Positions 7,579 through 18,700 of a DNA stretch of 64,000 nucleotides are shown here, in pieces. The translations under genes and the position numbers were made by a program. The stretch comes from CAYSUS01 sp964434165 (GTDB lineage Bacteria; Planctomycetota; Planctomycetia; Pirellulales; Thermoguttaceae), in NCBI GenBank assembly GCA_964434165.1, contig CAYSUS010000016.1:25529-89528 (forward strand). The letters run 5' to 3'. The notes under the pieces were generated by a model that saw nothing but the letters and a program-made list of their open reading frames with translations, was not told where the DNA came from and did no database searches. Numbering within the stretch: the stretch's first letter is position 1; the number at the start of each line of letters is the position of its first letter.

Positions 7579-10500
7579 ATGCTCGTCCGATTGCCCATCC
7601 TGGTTTCGGCTTTTCTCGCATTCGCCAGCTCGCGCGCCCTTGCCGGGCCCTCGGCGGAGGACATCCTCGCGGCCTCCGGCGTCCAGGGCGGGCTGGTCGC
7701 GCACGTCGGTTGCGGTGGGGGTGAGCTCACCGCCGCTTGGAGCGCGACGGAGTCCTACCTTGTGCAGGGCCTCGACGAGGATGCCGCCTTGGTCTCCGCG
7801 GCGCAAGACTACGTGCGCAAGGCAGGCCTCTCCGGCAGGGCCTCCTTCGATACGTTCGACGGGCGCCAACTCCCTTACGTGGACGACCTGGTCGATCTGC
7901 TCGTCGTCTCCGACGACGGCTCCAAGCTCAGCGCGGAGGAGATCGCCCGAGTGCTCGCGCCGCGCGGTGTGGCTCTCGTTCGCGGGGGACGCGACCTGAA
8001 GCCGGACGCCCCCGGGCTGAAGGCCTCGTCCGTCACGCTCGATTCGCAGCCTTGGACCAGGCTGGAGAAGCCCTGCCCCGACACGTTCGACGACTGGACG
8101 CATTTCCTCTACGACGCCAGCGGCAACGCGGTGTCGAAGGACGACCGGGTCGGCTCGCCGCGCCGGGTTCAGTGGATGGCCGGTCCGAAGCGGGCGCGGG
8201 ATCACGACGCCCTGTCGAGCACCAGCGTGATGACTTCCAGCGGAGGACGCGTGTTCTACATCTTCGACGAAGGGCCCACGTCGCTGATCCATCGCCCCGC
8301 GAGTTGGAGACTCGTCGCCCGCGACGCGTTCAACGGCGTCCTGCTCTGGAAGCGCGACATCCCCACCTGGGTCACGCACCTGCACTTCTTCCGCACCGGC
8401 CCCACGCAGATGACGCGGCGCCTGGTCTCGGTGGGGGACCGCGTGCTGGTGACCCTGGGCCTCGACGCCCCGATCACCATGCTCGACGCGGCCACGGGCA
8501 GAACGCTGCTCACCTATCCGGGCTCGGAGAGGACCGAAGAACTGATCCTCCACGACGGCACGCTGCTGGCCGTGATCGGCGACCCGAGCCTGGTCAACGA
8601 CGAGGCGCCCAAGGTCTACGGCTACTGGGAGCTCAGCGTCGACCGCAAGGCCGAGGTGGCCAAGTCGATCGTGGCCTACGACGCCGAGTCGGGCGACATG
8701 CGGTGGAAGAAGACGGGCGAGAATCTGGCCTATCTCGCCCCGCTTTCGCTCTGCGCGCTGGGCGAGCGGGCCTTCTACCTGGACAACGAGTGCCTGCACT
8801 GCCTCGATGCGGAGACCGGCGAAGAGCAGTGGAAGACGTCCTTTCCCACCGAGGGGCTCTTCCTGCGCAACTACGCCCCGACCGTCGTGGCCAGTAACGA
8901 CGTGATCATGTGCCTCACCTGGGACCGACTCGCCGCGTTTTCGATCGAGGAGGGCGAGAAGCTCTGGGAGCATGGGGGCGCGATCGGATTCGCCTCGCCG
9001 GGCGACCTGTTCGCCATCGACGGGCTGGCGTGGTCGATCCCCATGACCGCCGCCATCTGGCGCGGCAACAAGCTGGGGCGCGACGGCAAGATCGCCTCGG
9101 GCGTCAACATCCCGCGCGAGAGCTTCCTGGGTCGAGGCGGCGCCGAGATCTGGGGCATGGATCTCCACACCGGCGAAGTGAAGCGCTCGCTGCCGCGCAG
9201 CAAGCTCCTGCCCGGCGGCCACCACCATCGCTGCTATCGCAACAAGGCCACCCAGCGCTACCTGATCTGCGGGCGCCGGGGCCTGGAGTACGTTGACCTC
9301 AAAGGCGAGGACCACGTGAACAACTGGCACCTGCGCGGGGCCTGCCAGTATGGCGTGATGCCGGCCAACGGCTTGATCTACGTCCCGCCCGACCCGTGCC
9401 AGTGCTTCAACTTCATCAAGCTCAACGGCTTCTGCGCACTGGCAGCCCGCAGCTCGCTCGACGACGCGGAACTGCCGGCCGTGGACCCGCTCGTTGAGGG
9501 CCCGGCGTATGTTGACGTGGCCGCCAAAGGAAAGGCCCCGCAGCGGACTGCGGCTTCGGCCGAGCCGGCGAAGGAAGCAGGCCGTGCCTGGCATGCACCC
9601 GTGCGGTGCGGCGAGGCCGAAGACTGGCCGACCTATCGGGCCGATCTCACGCGCAGCGGATCGACCCAGACGCGTCTTCCTGCCAAGCTCGAAACGCTCT
9701 GGAAGGCGCCGGTCGGCGAGGGACTCACCGCTCCGGTGATCGCCGGCGGCCGACTCCTGGTGTGCGAGAAGGACGCGCACGCGGTCCACTGTCTCGACGC
9801 GGCGACGGGCAAGACCCTTTGGCAGTTCGTGGCTTCCGGGCGCGTGGACTCGCCGCCCACCGTGTGGGACGGCCTGTGCGTGTTCGGCTGCGGCGACGGC
9901 CGCGTGTATTGCCTGCGGGCGTCCGACGGCGAGCTCGCCTGGCGACTCCGGGCCGCGCCGGTCGATCGCCGCGTGGTGGCGGACAACCGGCTGGAATCGG
10001 TCTGGCCGATCTCCGGCAGCGTGCTGGTTGTCGACGGCGTGGCCTACTGCGCGGCCGGGCGCTCCTCCTACCTGGACGGCGGCATCCGCCTGCTGGGGCT
10101 CGACGTGTACACCGGCGAGAAACTCCACGAGGCCCGCGTCGCGGCCGAGCCCGTCCGCCCAGGGCAAGGCAAGCCCGAGGCCCGGTCCACCGGCGCCCTG
10201 GCCGACGTCCTCGTCTCCGATGGCGAGACGCTTAACATGCGCCAGGTCCAGTTCGACCGATCGCTGGTTCAGCGCGAGAAGTCCGAGTTGAAGACGCTTC
10301 TGGCCACCACGGGGCTGCTGGAGGACTGCTGGGCGCACCGGCAGAACTGGTGCCTTGGCTATCCCGGCCGGATCGACGTCCACCGCAACGCGGGCGGGGC
10401 CCGGGCTCGCGGGCGCGGCGACCGCTTCCCCTCGGGCAAGCTGCTCGCATTCAACGACCGGATCGCCTGCGGCGTGCAGAATCCTTACACCTGGCTGAAG

Positions 10501-10956
10501 CATACAGGGAGCCTGCACCCCCCGACCCACGACGGGCATCTTCACCAGAAGTACTCGCGCTATCGAGCCGAGTGGTTCCCCGTCGGCACGCGGATGTACG
10601 CGATGGCCAACCGCCAGGGCAAGCGGACCGCCGCGACGGCCGACAGCGAGCTCTGGGCGGTCGAGCAGCCCTTTCAGCCCCGCGCCCTGGTGCTGACCGG
10701 CGATCTGCTGATGGCGGCCGGCTGGCTCGATCGCGTGGCCATCGAGGAGCGCACCGGCAGGCCCCTCGACGCGGCCTGTCCCGACCCGCGGCCCTCGGTG
10801 CTCCGCGCGATCGGCGTCGAACGGGGGGAGACCCTCGCGGAGTACGATTTGCCGGCCGAGCCGGTCTTCGACGGCATGGCCGCGGCCCAGCAGCGGCTCT
10901 ACCTGAGCCTGAAAGACGGCACGGTGCAGTGCCTCGGGGCGCCGGGGGCAGACTGA
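7579..10956 (+). CDS. Exported PQQ-type beta-propeller protein with N-terminal methyltransferase fold
   Basis: An 1125-residue protein with a signal peptide (MLVRLPILVSAFLAFASSRALA). Residues 37-140 look like a class I SAM-methyltransferase fold: VGCGGGEL at 43-50 as motif I, an acidic strand end (GLDED), a motif around VDLLVVSD, and a following RVLAPRGVALV hairpin. The remainder consists of PQQ/BamB-type blades with repeated LDAATG-K-LW motifs (for example CLDAETGEEQW and CLDAATGKTLW). It starts 83 bp after the MFS gene without an obvious promoter between them, so it could be a distal part of that operon. This architecture is common among planctomycetes. Whether the exported methyltransferase fold is active is unknown, since SAM is not expected in the periplasm. 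A binding or oxidoreductase role is equally possible. Confidence 0.85.
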   Translation: MLVRLPILVSAFLAFASSRALAGPSAEDILAASGVQGGLVAHVGCGGGELTAAWSATESYLVQGLDEDAALVSAAQDYVRKAGLSGRASFDTFDGRQLPYVDDLVDLLVVSDDGSKLSAEEIARVLAPRGVALVRGGRDLKPDAPGLKASSVTLDSQPWTRLEKPCPDTFDDWTHFLYDASGNAVSKDDRVGSPRRVQWMAGPKRARDHDALSSTSVMTSSGGRVFYIFDEGPTSLIHRPASWRLVARDAFNGVLLWKRDIPTWVTHLHFFRTGPTQMTRRLVSVGDRVLVTLGLDAPITMLDAATGRTLLTYPGSERTEELILHDGTLLAVIGDPSLVNDEAPKVYGYWELSVDRKAEVAKSIVAYDAESGDMRWKKTGENLAYLAPLSLCALGERAFYLDNECLHCLDAETGEEQWKTSFPTEGLFLRNYAPTVVASNDVIMCLTWDRLAAFSIEEGEKLWEHGGAIGFASPGDLFAIDGLAWSIPMTAAIWRGNKLGRDGKIASGVNIPRESFLGRGGAEIWGMDLHTGEVKRSLPRSKLLPGGHHHRCYRNKATQRYLICGRRGLEYVDLKGEDHVNNWHLRGACQYGVMPANGLIYVPPDPCQCFNFIKLNGFCALAARSSLDDAELPAVDPLVEGPAYVDVAAKGKAPQRTAASAEPAKEAGRAWHAPVRCGEAEDWPTYRADLTRSGSTQTRLPAKLETLWKAPVGEGLTAPVIAGGRLLVCEKDAHAVHCLDAATGKTLWQFVASGRVDSPPTVWDGLCVFGCGDGRVYCLRASDGELAWRLRAAPVDRRVVADNRLESVWPISGSVLVVDGVAYCAAGRSSYLDGGIRLLGLDVYTGEKLHEARVAAEPVRPGQGKPEARSTGALADVLVSDGETLNMRQVQFDRSLVQREKSELKTLLATTGLLEDCWAHRQNWCLGYPGRIDVHRNAGGARARGRGDRFPSGKLLAFNDRIACGVQNPYTWLKHTGSLHPPTHDGHLHQKYSRYRAEWFPVGTRMYAMANRQGKRTAATADSELWAVEQPFQPRALVLTGDLLMAAGWLDRVAIEERTGRPLDAACPDPRPSVLRAIGVERGETLAEYDLPAEPVFDGMAAAQQRLYLSLKDGTVQCLGAPGAD

Positions 10957-11054
10957 AGCCAGGGGCGCTTGCCGCCCGACCCGCGCGCGGTTAGTTTCAT
11001 CCGGGACAGGTTGAACAGTCGCGTTCCCGCCACCCTCCGCCGGAGTCGCCCACC

Positions 11055-12742
11055 ATGATCCACCGCGCAACACACGTCGTTCGAGGAGCAGGATTCCCCG
11101 CTTTCCGGCCGGTCCTCGTGCTGCTGGTCTTCTCGCTCGCGACCGGCACGGCGCTCGCTGCAGCGGCCGCTCGCGAGCCGCCCGCATCCGCCGCGAGGCC
11201 CTGCTGCCGCCCCGGGGCGAGACCGGCCGCCCCCTGCCGCTGTTGAGCCACTGGAACATGGGAAGCCAGGGCCGTGGCTGGACCCCGCAGTATCAGATCG
11301 AGTTGCTCCAGGAGGGCCACTACCTGCTGCCGTGGATGGGCTGGCCCAAGGGCGATCCGGACAAAGACGAGAAGGCCGCCGCCAGGTTCCACGAGTACTA
11401 CGGCGAGCTCCTCGGGCTGTGCCGGCAGCTAAAGCTCCCGATCTCGTTTCGCGGGACGCAGTGGGAGGCGATGCTGGTCGGCAAGCAGTACCGCGCGCGA
11501 CCGGCCGAAGAATGCCCGGCGGTGATCCGGCCCGACGGCAAGGCCATCGGCAAGCTCAGCCCCTTCGGGCCCATCGATCCGTGGCGCGACCCGGCCGAAG
11601 TCTACGTCGATACGCCGGCCATGAAGAAGCTCCAACAGCTCTATCCCGACCCGCCGCTGGTGCTGTTCGTCTCGAACAACGAGGCCCCGGACCTCCGCTG
11701 GCACCAGGTCGAGGAGCTGTCGAAGCGGTACCTCGACAGGTACGGCAAGGGCAAGCCCAAGAAGTTCATGCGCGAAGTGGTGGCGCGCGGTTGGATGGAG
11801 CGCTATCCGGTGATGTTCCAGGCCATGCGCGAGGCCCTGGTGAGCGAGACCTGGAAGAAGAACGTGCGGTTCGTGGGCTATGGGGCGTTCGGGCCGTCGC
11901 ACTTCGGGAGGTGGTCGGGCTGGAAGGAGTACTCCCTGATCACCGACGAGTGGACCAGCCCCGACTGGCACATCTGGCACGGCGGCAGCCCCTCCTACTA
12001 CACCCACAACTGGTGCCCCAACCGCGACCACTGGGTGTGGTCGACCCAGGTCCAGTCCATGAACTGGATCTTCCAGCTCGAAGAGGCCTGGAAGGTCAAC
12101 CCGGACTTCTGGTGGGAGGTCTCGCTGTGGGACGGCAACCAGGGCAAGTGGAAGCCCGGCATGGGCTACGACCCTGAGTTCCTGAAGAACTCCAAGGCCT
12201 GCCAGTACATGAAGGACGGGCAGACCTACACGCCCGACCGCTTCGAGGGCTGGGTGCAGTTCGGCCTGTGGCTGTTGCGACCGCGCGTGGTCCGCGAGTT
12301 CCGCGGCAGCACCGTGCCGCTGGAGCCGTGGCGCCCGTTCTTCGACCGCCTCCTCGCTTCCGTAGATCGCGTCCACCACGACGCCACGCTGGTCGAGTTC
12401 TGGCGCCACGGGCAGTTAGTGCCCAACACCGCCCATGAGCACCCGTACCAGGAGAACGTGCCGGAGAAGTACCGCAACGTGAACCGCTGGTTCCTGCTCG
12501 ACACGGACCTCGATGCCCCGCGGCCGTGGGACCAGAAGACGAACATCCCCGTCTTCTCCATGGCCCTGGAGCTGGGCGAGAAGGGCTCGCGCCGCTGGCT
12601 TATTTACGCCCATTCGCCCCTGGAGGACCGCCGCGGCGTGACGATCACGCTGCCCGGCTTCGCCCTGTTCAAGGCCGACGTGCCGCGGGCTGGGGTGTTT
12701 TACACAGTCGATGAGAAGTCGAAAGCCGCGAAGCGGCACTGA
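11055..12742 (+). pseudogene. Exported protein of unknown family, split by a frameshift
   Basis: The signal peptide (PVLVLLVFSLATGTALAAAAA) is read from an ATG at 11055 but that frame stops at 11246. The mature protein continues to 12742 in another frame. Read backwards from TTG at 11243, that frame gives in-frame sequence ALLPPRGETGRPLPLLSHWN but no start codon, and it has no stop back to the signal peptide. A single indel between about 11160 and 11195 would restore one protein of about 560 residues. The body is rich in aromatic residues (SFRGTQWEAML, EYSLITDEWTSPDWHIWHGG, NWCPNRDHWVW) and resembles a carbohydrate-active TIM-barrel, but I do not recognise the family. The clean reading frame after the break argues for a recent mutation or an assembly error. 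Confidence 0.7.
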
Positions 12743-12757
12743 GATCACCCAGCCCCC

Positions 12758-12783
12758 CTTCCCCGGGTGCGGGAGAGGGGAAG
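12758..12783 (+). terminator. GC-rich hairpin after the frameshifted gene
   Basis: CTTCCCC (12758-12764) and GGGGAAG (12777-12783) form a 7-bp stem with a 12-nt loop, 16 bp after the stop codon. There is no T-run, so a role in termination is inferred from position only. The same pattern is a common intergenic repeat in GC-rich genomes. Confidence 0.4.
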
Positions 12784-13014
12784 AGCAGGCCGCGGAGTAG
12801 AAGCACCTCCAGCACGCCGGCGCGCCGCGGGGTACCGCCTCGCCGTGGTCGGCCCCGAAGGCCCGCCCCGAAGACCGCGCGCTGGCGAGGGACCTCGCGA
12901 CGTGGCGAGTGCCCGCGAGGTCATTTGTCTGGCTCGCCGGGCCGGCGTGCAGCGTCAGCGCGACGCCGACTCCGCGGGGGCGACCGACGGGGCCAAGACG
13001 ACCAGGAGAGTCCT

Positions 13015-15537
13015 ATGAACCGTACGATCCGGTATCGGCAGTCGAACCGTCGGCCCATGGCGTTGGCCGCCATAACGCTCCTCGCCCTGATGCCGACCGT
13101 TACTCGGGGTGAAGCGCCGCAGGCGAATCTTGCCCTGGGCAAGTCCTACACCCTCTGGCCTGCGCCGCGCTACAAGCACTGCACCGGTCCTGGCGACGGG
13201 ATTCAGCTGACCGACGGCGAGTCCACGCAGTCGTACTTCTGGACGCAGAGAGGCACGGTGGGCTGGACCTCGGCGCCCTATGCCACCGTCACGGTCGATC
13301 TGGGCCGGCTCGAGCCCGTCGCCGGCGCGGCCATGACCACTGCCGCAGGCAAGGCCGGCGTGACCTGGCCGGCCGCGGTGCGGATCCTGGTCAGCGACGA
13401 TGGGAAGGTGTTCCGCGACGCGGGCGACCTCGTGTCCTTGGACCACAAGCGCGTCGGGCCATGGCCGGAAGGATACGCCATCCGTCGCCTGGCCACCGAC
13501 GCGCTGGCCACGCGGGGCCGATACGTTCAGTTCGTGATCATCCCCAAGGCAGGCGGCCCCTACATTTTCACCGACGAGGTCGAGGTTCTCCGCGGCCCCG
13601 ATACCCTTCTCGACGAGCAGCCCGCCGGCCCGATCGTCAAGGCCGAGGAGTTGTTCGTCCACTGGCGTACGCGGTCGAGTCTCCGCCACCGGTTCCAGTC
13701 CGACGCGGCCGCCGTGGAGAAGGCGATCCGCGAGGCGACGCTGGCCGACGCGTCAGCGCGCGAGCCGCTTCTGGCGAGTCTGCGAGCACTTCGCGAAAGG
13801 CTCAAGCCCGATGCGGTGCCGATGGACGCGTCTTCCCGCTTGGTGCTCCCGCTGAGCGAAGACCACGCGCGGCTGCTGGCGGTTCAGGCCGCGCTATGGC
13901 GCGCGATGGAGCGCCAGCCGTTCAGCGCCTGGGCCGCTCCCACGTGGGACCCCGTCGATCCGTTCGCTCCGCCGCCCACAAGGAACGACGTGGCGGTCGA
14001 GGTGCACACGATGCTGGGCGAATACCGCGCTGCGGCGGTTAATCTAGCCAACGCGGGCCCGGAGCCGATCGAAGTGCGGCTCTCGTTCGAAGGGCTCCCG
14101 GAGTCACCGGCCCCGGTTTACCTCGCGGTTCACGAAGTCGCCTGGACCGACACGGGTCGGGGCGTTCCCGTGGCCGCGGCTCTCCCGAAGGCGGGCCGCC
14201 AGGGCGACGCGTGGAAAGTGCGCGTGCTGCCCGGTCTGGTGCGCCAGGTGTGGCTCACCTTTCACGTGACGGATCTTTGCGCCGGACTCCACGAGGGACG
14301 CGTCGTCCTCTCCACCCGCCGCTGTGATCCGCTCCGTGTCCCCGTCAAGCTAAGAGTGTACCCGTTTCGTTTCCCGGAGGAGACGACGTTGCTCGTGGGC
14401 GGATGGAGCTACACGAACGGCTCGGGGCGCTACGGGGTCACGGCGAAAAACCGCGCGGACCTCGTCCGCCATCTCCGCGACCGTTTCGTCAATGCCCCAT
14501 GGGCAACTTCCTCGGTGATGATGAAGTTCCGCTTTGCGCCGGATGACCCCGACACCATCGAGCTGGAGACGGCCGAGATGGACGCCTGGCTCGCCGATTG
14601 GCCCGACGCCCGCATGTATATGGTGTTTCTCTCGCAGGGGAACTACTCGGGCACGTCGAAAGCGGGCTTCGCCAAAGCGAGGCTGGGCACATCTGAGTTC
14701 GACCGGCGCGTGGGCACATGGATCACGGCGTGGGTCGACCACTTGCAAGCCAAGGGCGTCCGGCCGAGCCAACTCGCCCTGCTGATCCACGATGAGCCGC
14801 ACGAGGGCACGGATCTCTCGGCGCTGCTGTGTTGGGCTCGGGCGATCAAGAAGGCCCAGCCGGAAGTGATCCTTTGGCTGGACCCAACCTACCGCGATCC
14901 GGGCAAGGCCCCGCCGGAGCTCTTCGAGGTGTGCGACGTGCTCTGCCCAAACCGGCCCATGTGGCTCGCCCAGGGCAAGCTTCTGGAGGATTTCTATCTC
15001 GACCTGCAGCGCCGCGGCAAAACCCTTCACTCGTACTCGTGCAGCGGCCCAGCCCGGCTCCTCGACCCGTACAGCTACTACCGCCTCCAGGCCTGGCACT
15101 GCTGGCGGTACGGTGGCCGAGGAAGCTTCTTCTGGGCATTCGGCGACAACAGCGGGGCGAGCTCCTGGAACGAGTATCTGGCCAAGGCAGGCCCCTACAC
15201 GCCGTTGTTTCTCGACCAGACGACCGTCACGCCGGGCAAGCACATGGAGGCGATTCGCGAGAGCGTTGAGGACTACGAGACGCTTCGGATGCTCCAACGG
15301 GCCGTCGAAGCGGCCAGGGCCGACGGCAAGACGGGGCCGAGCCTCTCGTCGGCCGAGCGTCTGCTCGCGACCGCGGGGGCCGACGTGCTCGACGCCCGAG
15401 GCGCCGCCCGGCTCCAGTGGCACGACCCCAAAGACCGGTCCCGAGCCGACCTCGTTCGCGTCAAGGTGCTGGACGCCCTGGCCGCGCTGCGCGGGCCGGA
15501 ACAGGACGACCTCGCCGTCCCCAGCACTCGGAGGTGA
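13015..15537 (+). CDS. Exported GH123-like (DUF4091) glycoside hydrolase with N-terminal discoidin-like domain
   Basis: An 840-residue exported protein. The ATG at 13015 follows AGGAGAG and opens a signal peptide (RPMALAAITLLALMPTVTRG). Residues ~35-190 resemble an F5/8-type-C carbohydrate-binding domain (NLALGKSYTLWP, VTVDLGRLEPVAGAAM, GRYVQFVIIP). The C-terminal half resembles the GH123 catalytic region, formerly DUF4091 (PF13320). It contains LALLIHDEPHEG with a D-E pair in the place expected for the substrate-assisted Asp-Glu dyad, then QAWHCWRYGGRGSFFWAFGDN and a final IRESVEDYETLRML. Characterised GH123 enzymes release N-acetylgalactosamine from glycolipids; the substrate here cannot be inferred. 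It stands between the frameshifted exported protein and the kinase-tubulin gene, with which it converges. Confidence 0.8.
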   Translation: MNRTIRYRQSNRRPMALAAITLLALMPTVTRGEAPQANLALGKSYTLWPAPRYKHCTGPGDGIQLTDGESTQSYFWTQRGTVGWTSAPYATVTVDLGRLEPVAGAAMTTAAGKAGVTWPAAVRILVSDDGKVFRDAGDLVSLDHKRVGPWPEGYAIRRLATDALATRGRYVQFVIIPKAGGPYIFTDEVEVLRGPDTLLDEQPAGPIVKAEELFVHWRTRSSLRHRFQSDAAAVEKAIREATLADASAREPLLASLRALRERLKPDAVPMDASSRLVLPLSEDHARLLAVQAALWRAMERQPFSAWAAPTWDPVDPFAPPPTRNDVAVEVHTMLGEYRAAAVNLANAGPEPIEVRLSFEGLPESPAPVYLAVHEVAWTDTGRGVPVAAALPKAGRQGDAWKVRVLPGLVRQVWLTFHVTDLCAGLHEGRVVLSTRRCDPLRVPVKLRVYPFRFPEETTLLVGGWSYTNGSGRYGVTAKNRADLVRHLRDRFVNAPWATSSVMMKFRFAPDDPDTIELETAEMDAWLADWPDARMYMVFLSQGNYSGTSKAGFAKARLGTSEFDRRVGTWITAWVDHLQAKGVRPSQLALLIHDEPHEGTDLSALLCWARAIKKAQPEVILWLDPTYRDPGKAPPELFEVCDVLCPNRPMWLAQGKLLEDFYLDLQRRGKTLHSYSCSGPARLLDPYSYYRLQAWHCWRYGGRGSFFWAFGDNSGASSWNEYLAKAGPYTPLFLDQTTVTPGKHMEAIRESVEDYETLRMLQRAVEAARADGKTGPSLSSAERLLATAGADVLDARGAARLQWHDPKDRSRADLVRVKVLDALAALRGPEQDDLAVPSTRR

Positions 15538-15660
15538 TCACGGGCCCGTCCGTCAACCCACGGATGAGTCGCCGCGCCGCGCTGGCGAGGCTGGGTGGGA
15601 CCGCGGCCCGACCGAAACCGGAACTCGAGACATGCCCGACGTGGGGGCGTCGGCCAAGTA

Positions 15661-15772
15661 GCCGTGCGCCTTCCTGGGAGGTGGAAGGGCTCAGGACGGC
15701 TCGGTGCGAACCCCCCTTCGGGCCGCTTGGGCAGAGGGGGTCCTGCCCCCTTTCCCCGGGATCACGCACGGC
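15661..15772. repeat. Imperfect palindromic intergenic element (copy A)
   Basis: Between two convergent genes. The left end (GCCGTGCGCCTTCCTGGGAG) and the reverse complement of the right end (GCCGTGCGTGATCCCGGGGA) match imperfectly over about 35 bp. The centre (GTGCGAACCCCCCTTCGGGC) resembles the centres of the elements at 22518, 30652 and 55658. No ORF. It probably folds as a long hairpin and may end transcription from both sides. Confidence 0.6.
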
Positions 15773-15775
15773 GGT

Positions 15776-18700
15776 TTAGCGCGTGAGCTTCCGCCAAGCG
15801 ATGTCCACGCGGGTGTGAACGCGGCCGGAGATCTCCAGGATATCGCGGCGGTCTTCGATGATCTCCTGAGCGGCCTTGTCGATGCCGATCCGCTCGACCT
15901 CCTGGCACATGAGGAGCACGCCGCTGGCATCGGGCAGCACGGTGGGCTGCGGCTGGAGCCCTGCCTCGGCTGCCTCGCGGCGCGTGGCCTCGACGGCGTC
16001 GTCGGGACAGATGATCAGCAGCCGGCGCGTCCCGCCGCAGTCCATCAGGCGGGGACGGCATTCCTCAAAGCACTCGCGGAAGGGCCGGCTGTCTTCCTCC
16101 TGCGAATCGCCGCCTGCCAGCGCGCCCGCGACCCGGATCTCGTTCAGCGCGCGGGAAACCGCGGTCCGCGATTCGGCGCGCAAGGACCGGACCAGCTTCG
16201 GTCGCAGGGCGGCCCCGTGCTCGAGCAGCCCACACAACCCTCCATGAGGCGTCAGGAGCGACTCGCGGAGATGCGACTCCAGGGACGAGGCCATGTCCCC
16301 GACCCGGGCCCTCAGGGCACGGGCGATCTCCTGCCGGGCCTCTTCGGCCGGAGAGAGTCCCAGCTCGCGCCTGGCCCCGCCCCATCCCGAGGGCACGTCG
16401 AACTGGTCGGCCAGGTGCGTCAGCTCGCGCTGGAGGTCGGCCAGACGGTCGCCGACCTGCGAGACCTGGGCGCGGATCACACGGGCGAGAAGGATGGCTG
16501 CCGAAAGCACGAGCTGCTCGACGCGGGCCTGAGCGTACTGCATCCACCCCTCGTCGAGCTTCGGTCCCTCGCGCTTCACGCGTCCAAAGGAAAGCCACGA
16601 CTTGACGTGGGCGCGGTCTGTGGATCTCGGGTCGAGCAGCGAATTCTGAAACGACTCCACGGCCGTCTGGAGGGTCTGCGACGAGGTACGCAACTCCTGC
16701 TCGATGGCGCGAAGCCGGGCGATGAACCAACCGGCCGCCTGACGGGCCCGCGGCAACCCCGCGTCCGGGGCATCGACTCGCTTGAGGATCCAGGCGCCGA
16801 CGGCCTCGGCCCGGGGGCTTCCCAGCCGACGAATCGGAGCCTCGATGCCGGGCTGGCGTACCTCGCAGTTGGGCGCCTCGGACTCGCCGTCCTCCGCTTC
16901 CAGGCCCAACGCCTCGCGAATGGCCCGCAGCAGTCCGGCCGCGGAAGGGCCTGCGCCCCCGCCGTCGTTCCCGGCCTGGTCGAGGAACTGGTTGAACAAC
17001 TCGCTGAAGAACTCGTCCGGCTCGGCGCCGAGATGCACGGTGATCACCTCGCGGGCGATCTCCACGAAGGCCTCCCGATTGATCCCGATCCTTGCCGCGT
17101 GCTGCTCGAACTCCTCATCCACTGGGGGCTCGGCAGGGCTCGTCTGTTTGGAGGGCAAGGGCCTGGGTCCGCCCAATCCGGGCTTGGTCCCCCCCTGCTC
17201 CGGTTCCTGTCGGCGACCGAGCCACCGCTCGACGATCGTCCGAGCCAGCAGTTTCATCGCCGTACCCAACACGCCCGACTGGGAAGTACCCACCTGGCGC
17301 AGCCCGAAGGTCCTCAGGTCGGGGCGACCGGTTTCGCGAAGGCACTGGAGGCTGTCGTCCCGGCACCGATCGAAGAAGGCCGACGAGCTCGTGGCGGCGT
17401 TGAGGAACAGATAGTCGGCTAACTGCTCCACGCCCGATTCGAACTGGCTCTCGTCGAGTTCGTCGCCCAGGTGCAGGAGATGGGTCGTATCGAATGCCGG
17501 GGTCCCGGCGGGCGAGGCCGGCAATTGGAGCGCCGGATCGCCGGGATGCCCGATCGCCGCGCAGTGGCTGAGCTCGGTCAGTAGGCTGTGGGCGTTCGCG
17601 GCCGCGACCTGCTTCTCGTTCGGTCCACGCCCGGTCCCGTACACCAGCAGACCGTGGACGAACGACGGGGCGTCGTCGTATCCGATCTCGCCAAGGATCT
17701 CGCGGATGGCGTAGCCCAAGTCGAGGACCATGCCGCTGCCCGTCCCGCCGCAGATCGACGACACGACGAACACCCGGGGCGGGCCTTCGGCCGGCTCCAG
17801 GCCAAGGACTCTGGCCGAGGCGTAGTGGGCGTCGGGGGAGGCCACGTCCTTGAGCATCTGGCGCAGCCGATCCACGATCTGGGCGGCATGGTCCACGAGG
17901 GCGAGACGGCCCAGCGGTCGGATTCCCTCGGTCTGGAGCGACCGCGGGATGTTGTAGAGCCATCGGCGGCTGAGCCATCCCAAGAGCTTGCGCGAGGCGT
18001 TCCGGTACTCATGGGGTGCGCGCAGTGGCGCCGGCACCGTGTCGGCGTGTCCCAGGGCGGTGGCCTCGTCGCCGCGGGCAGCCGCGGCGCACGCCTTCGC
18101 GTCGGAGTCGATGAGCAAGGTCTGCACGGCCGGCAAGGCGTCGGCGCGGCCGAAGCGGTCGTGCAGCCGTCCCCGAAATTGCCGCAGGACCCGGGCGGCC
18201 AGACCGCCGACGCCGACGACCAGCGTGGGCCGAAACCGGGCTTCGCCGGGACGGACCACGATCGGTTCCGCGTTGATAACCGCCGGTGCCCCGGCCGCGG
18301 ACGCGGCGGATGCCTTGTCCCGCGGCCGGGCTCCCGGCGTGGCCTCACGGTGAACGGCGCTTCCATGCCGAGGTGGGGTGGCGGCGGCGGGTGGGTGCGG
18401 CGAATCGTCGGCAACGCCGCGGTAGGTTTCGGTCGGTGAGTACTCGTCGCGATGCAACGGCGGGGCGGTCTGGGTCCGCAACGATTCCAGACCCGCGCGG
18501 AAGGGGTCCTGATCCTCCGACGCCGCGGAGGTGACCGCCTTGGAGTGCCGAGCCGACGGGTCGGCTGGCTGTCCGTCAGACGGCTGGCCGGACTGCCGGA
18601 TCGCCTCGACCGAGAGCGTGGCGTGGCCGGTGAGCGAAGCGGTGTCGCCCTGTTCGGCGGTCGGCGGTTCGGGGTCGGGTCGGCTGCCCCGCGCGCCCCC

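Noticed and set aside
7429..11259. 1276-codon minus-strand frame opposite the PQQ protein
   Set aside because: A shadow of the plus-strand gene: no family motif and Arg/Ala/Gly-biased composition, while the opposite strand has a signal peptide and PQQ blades.
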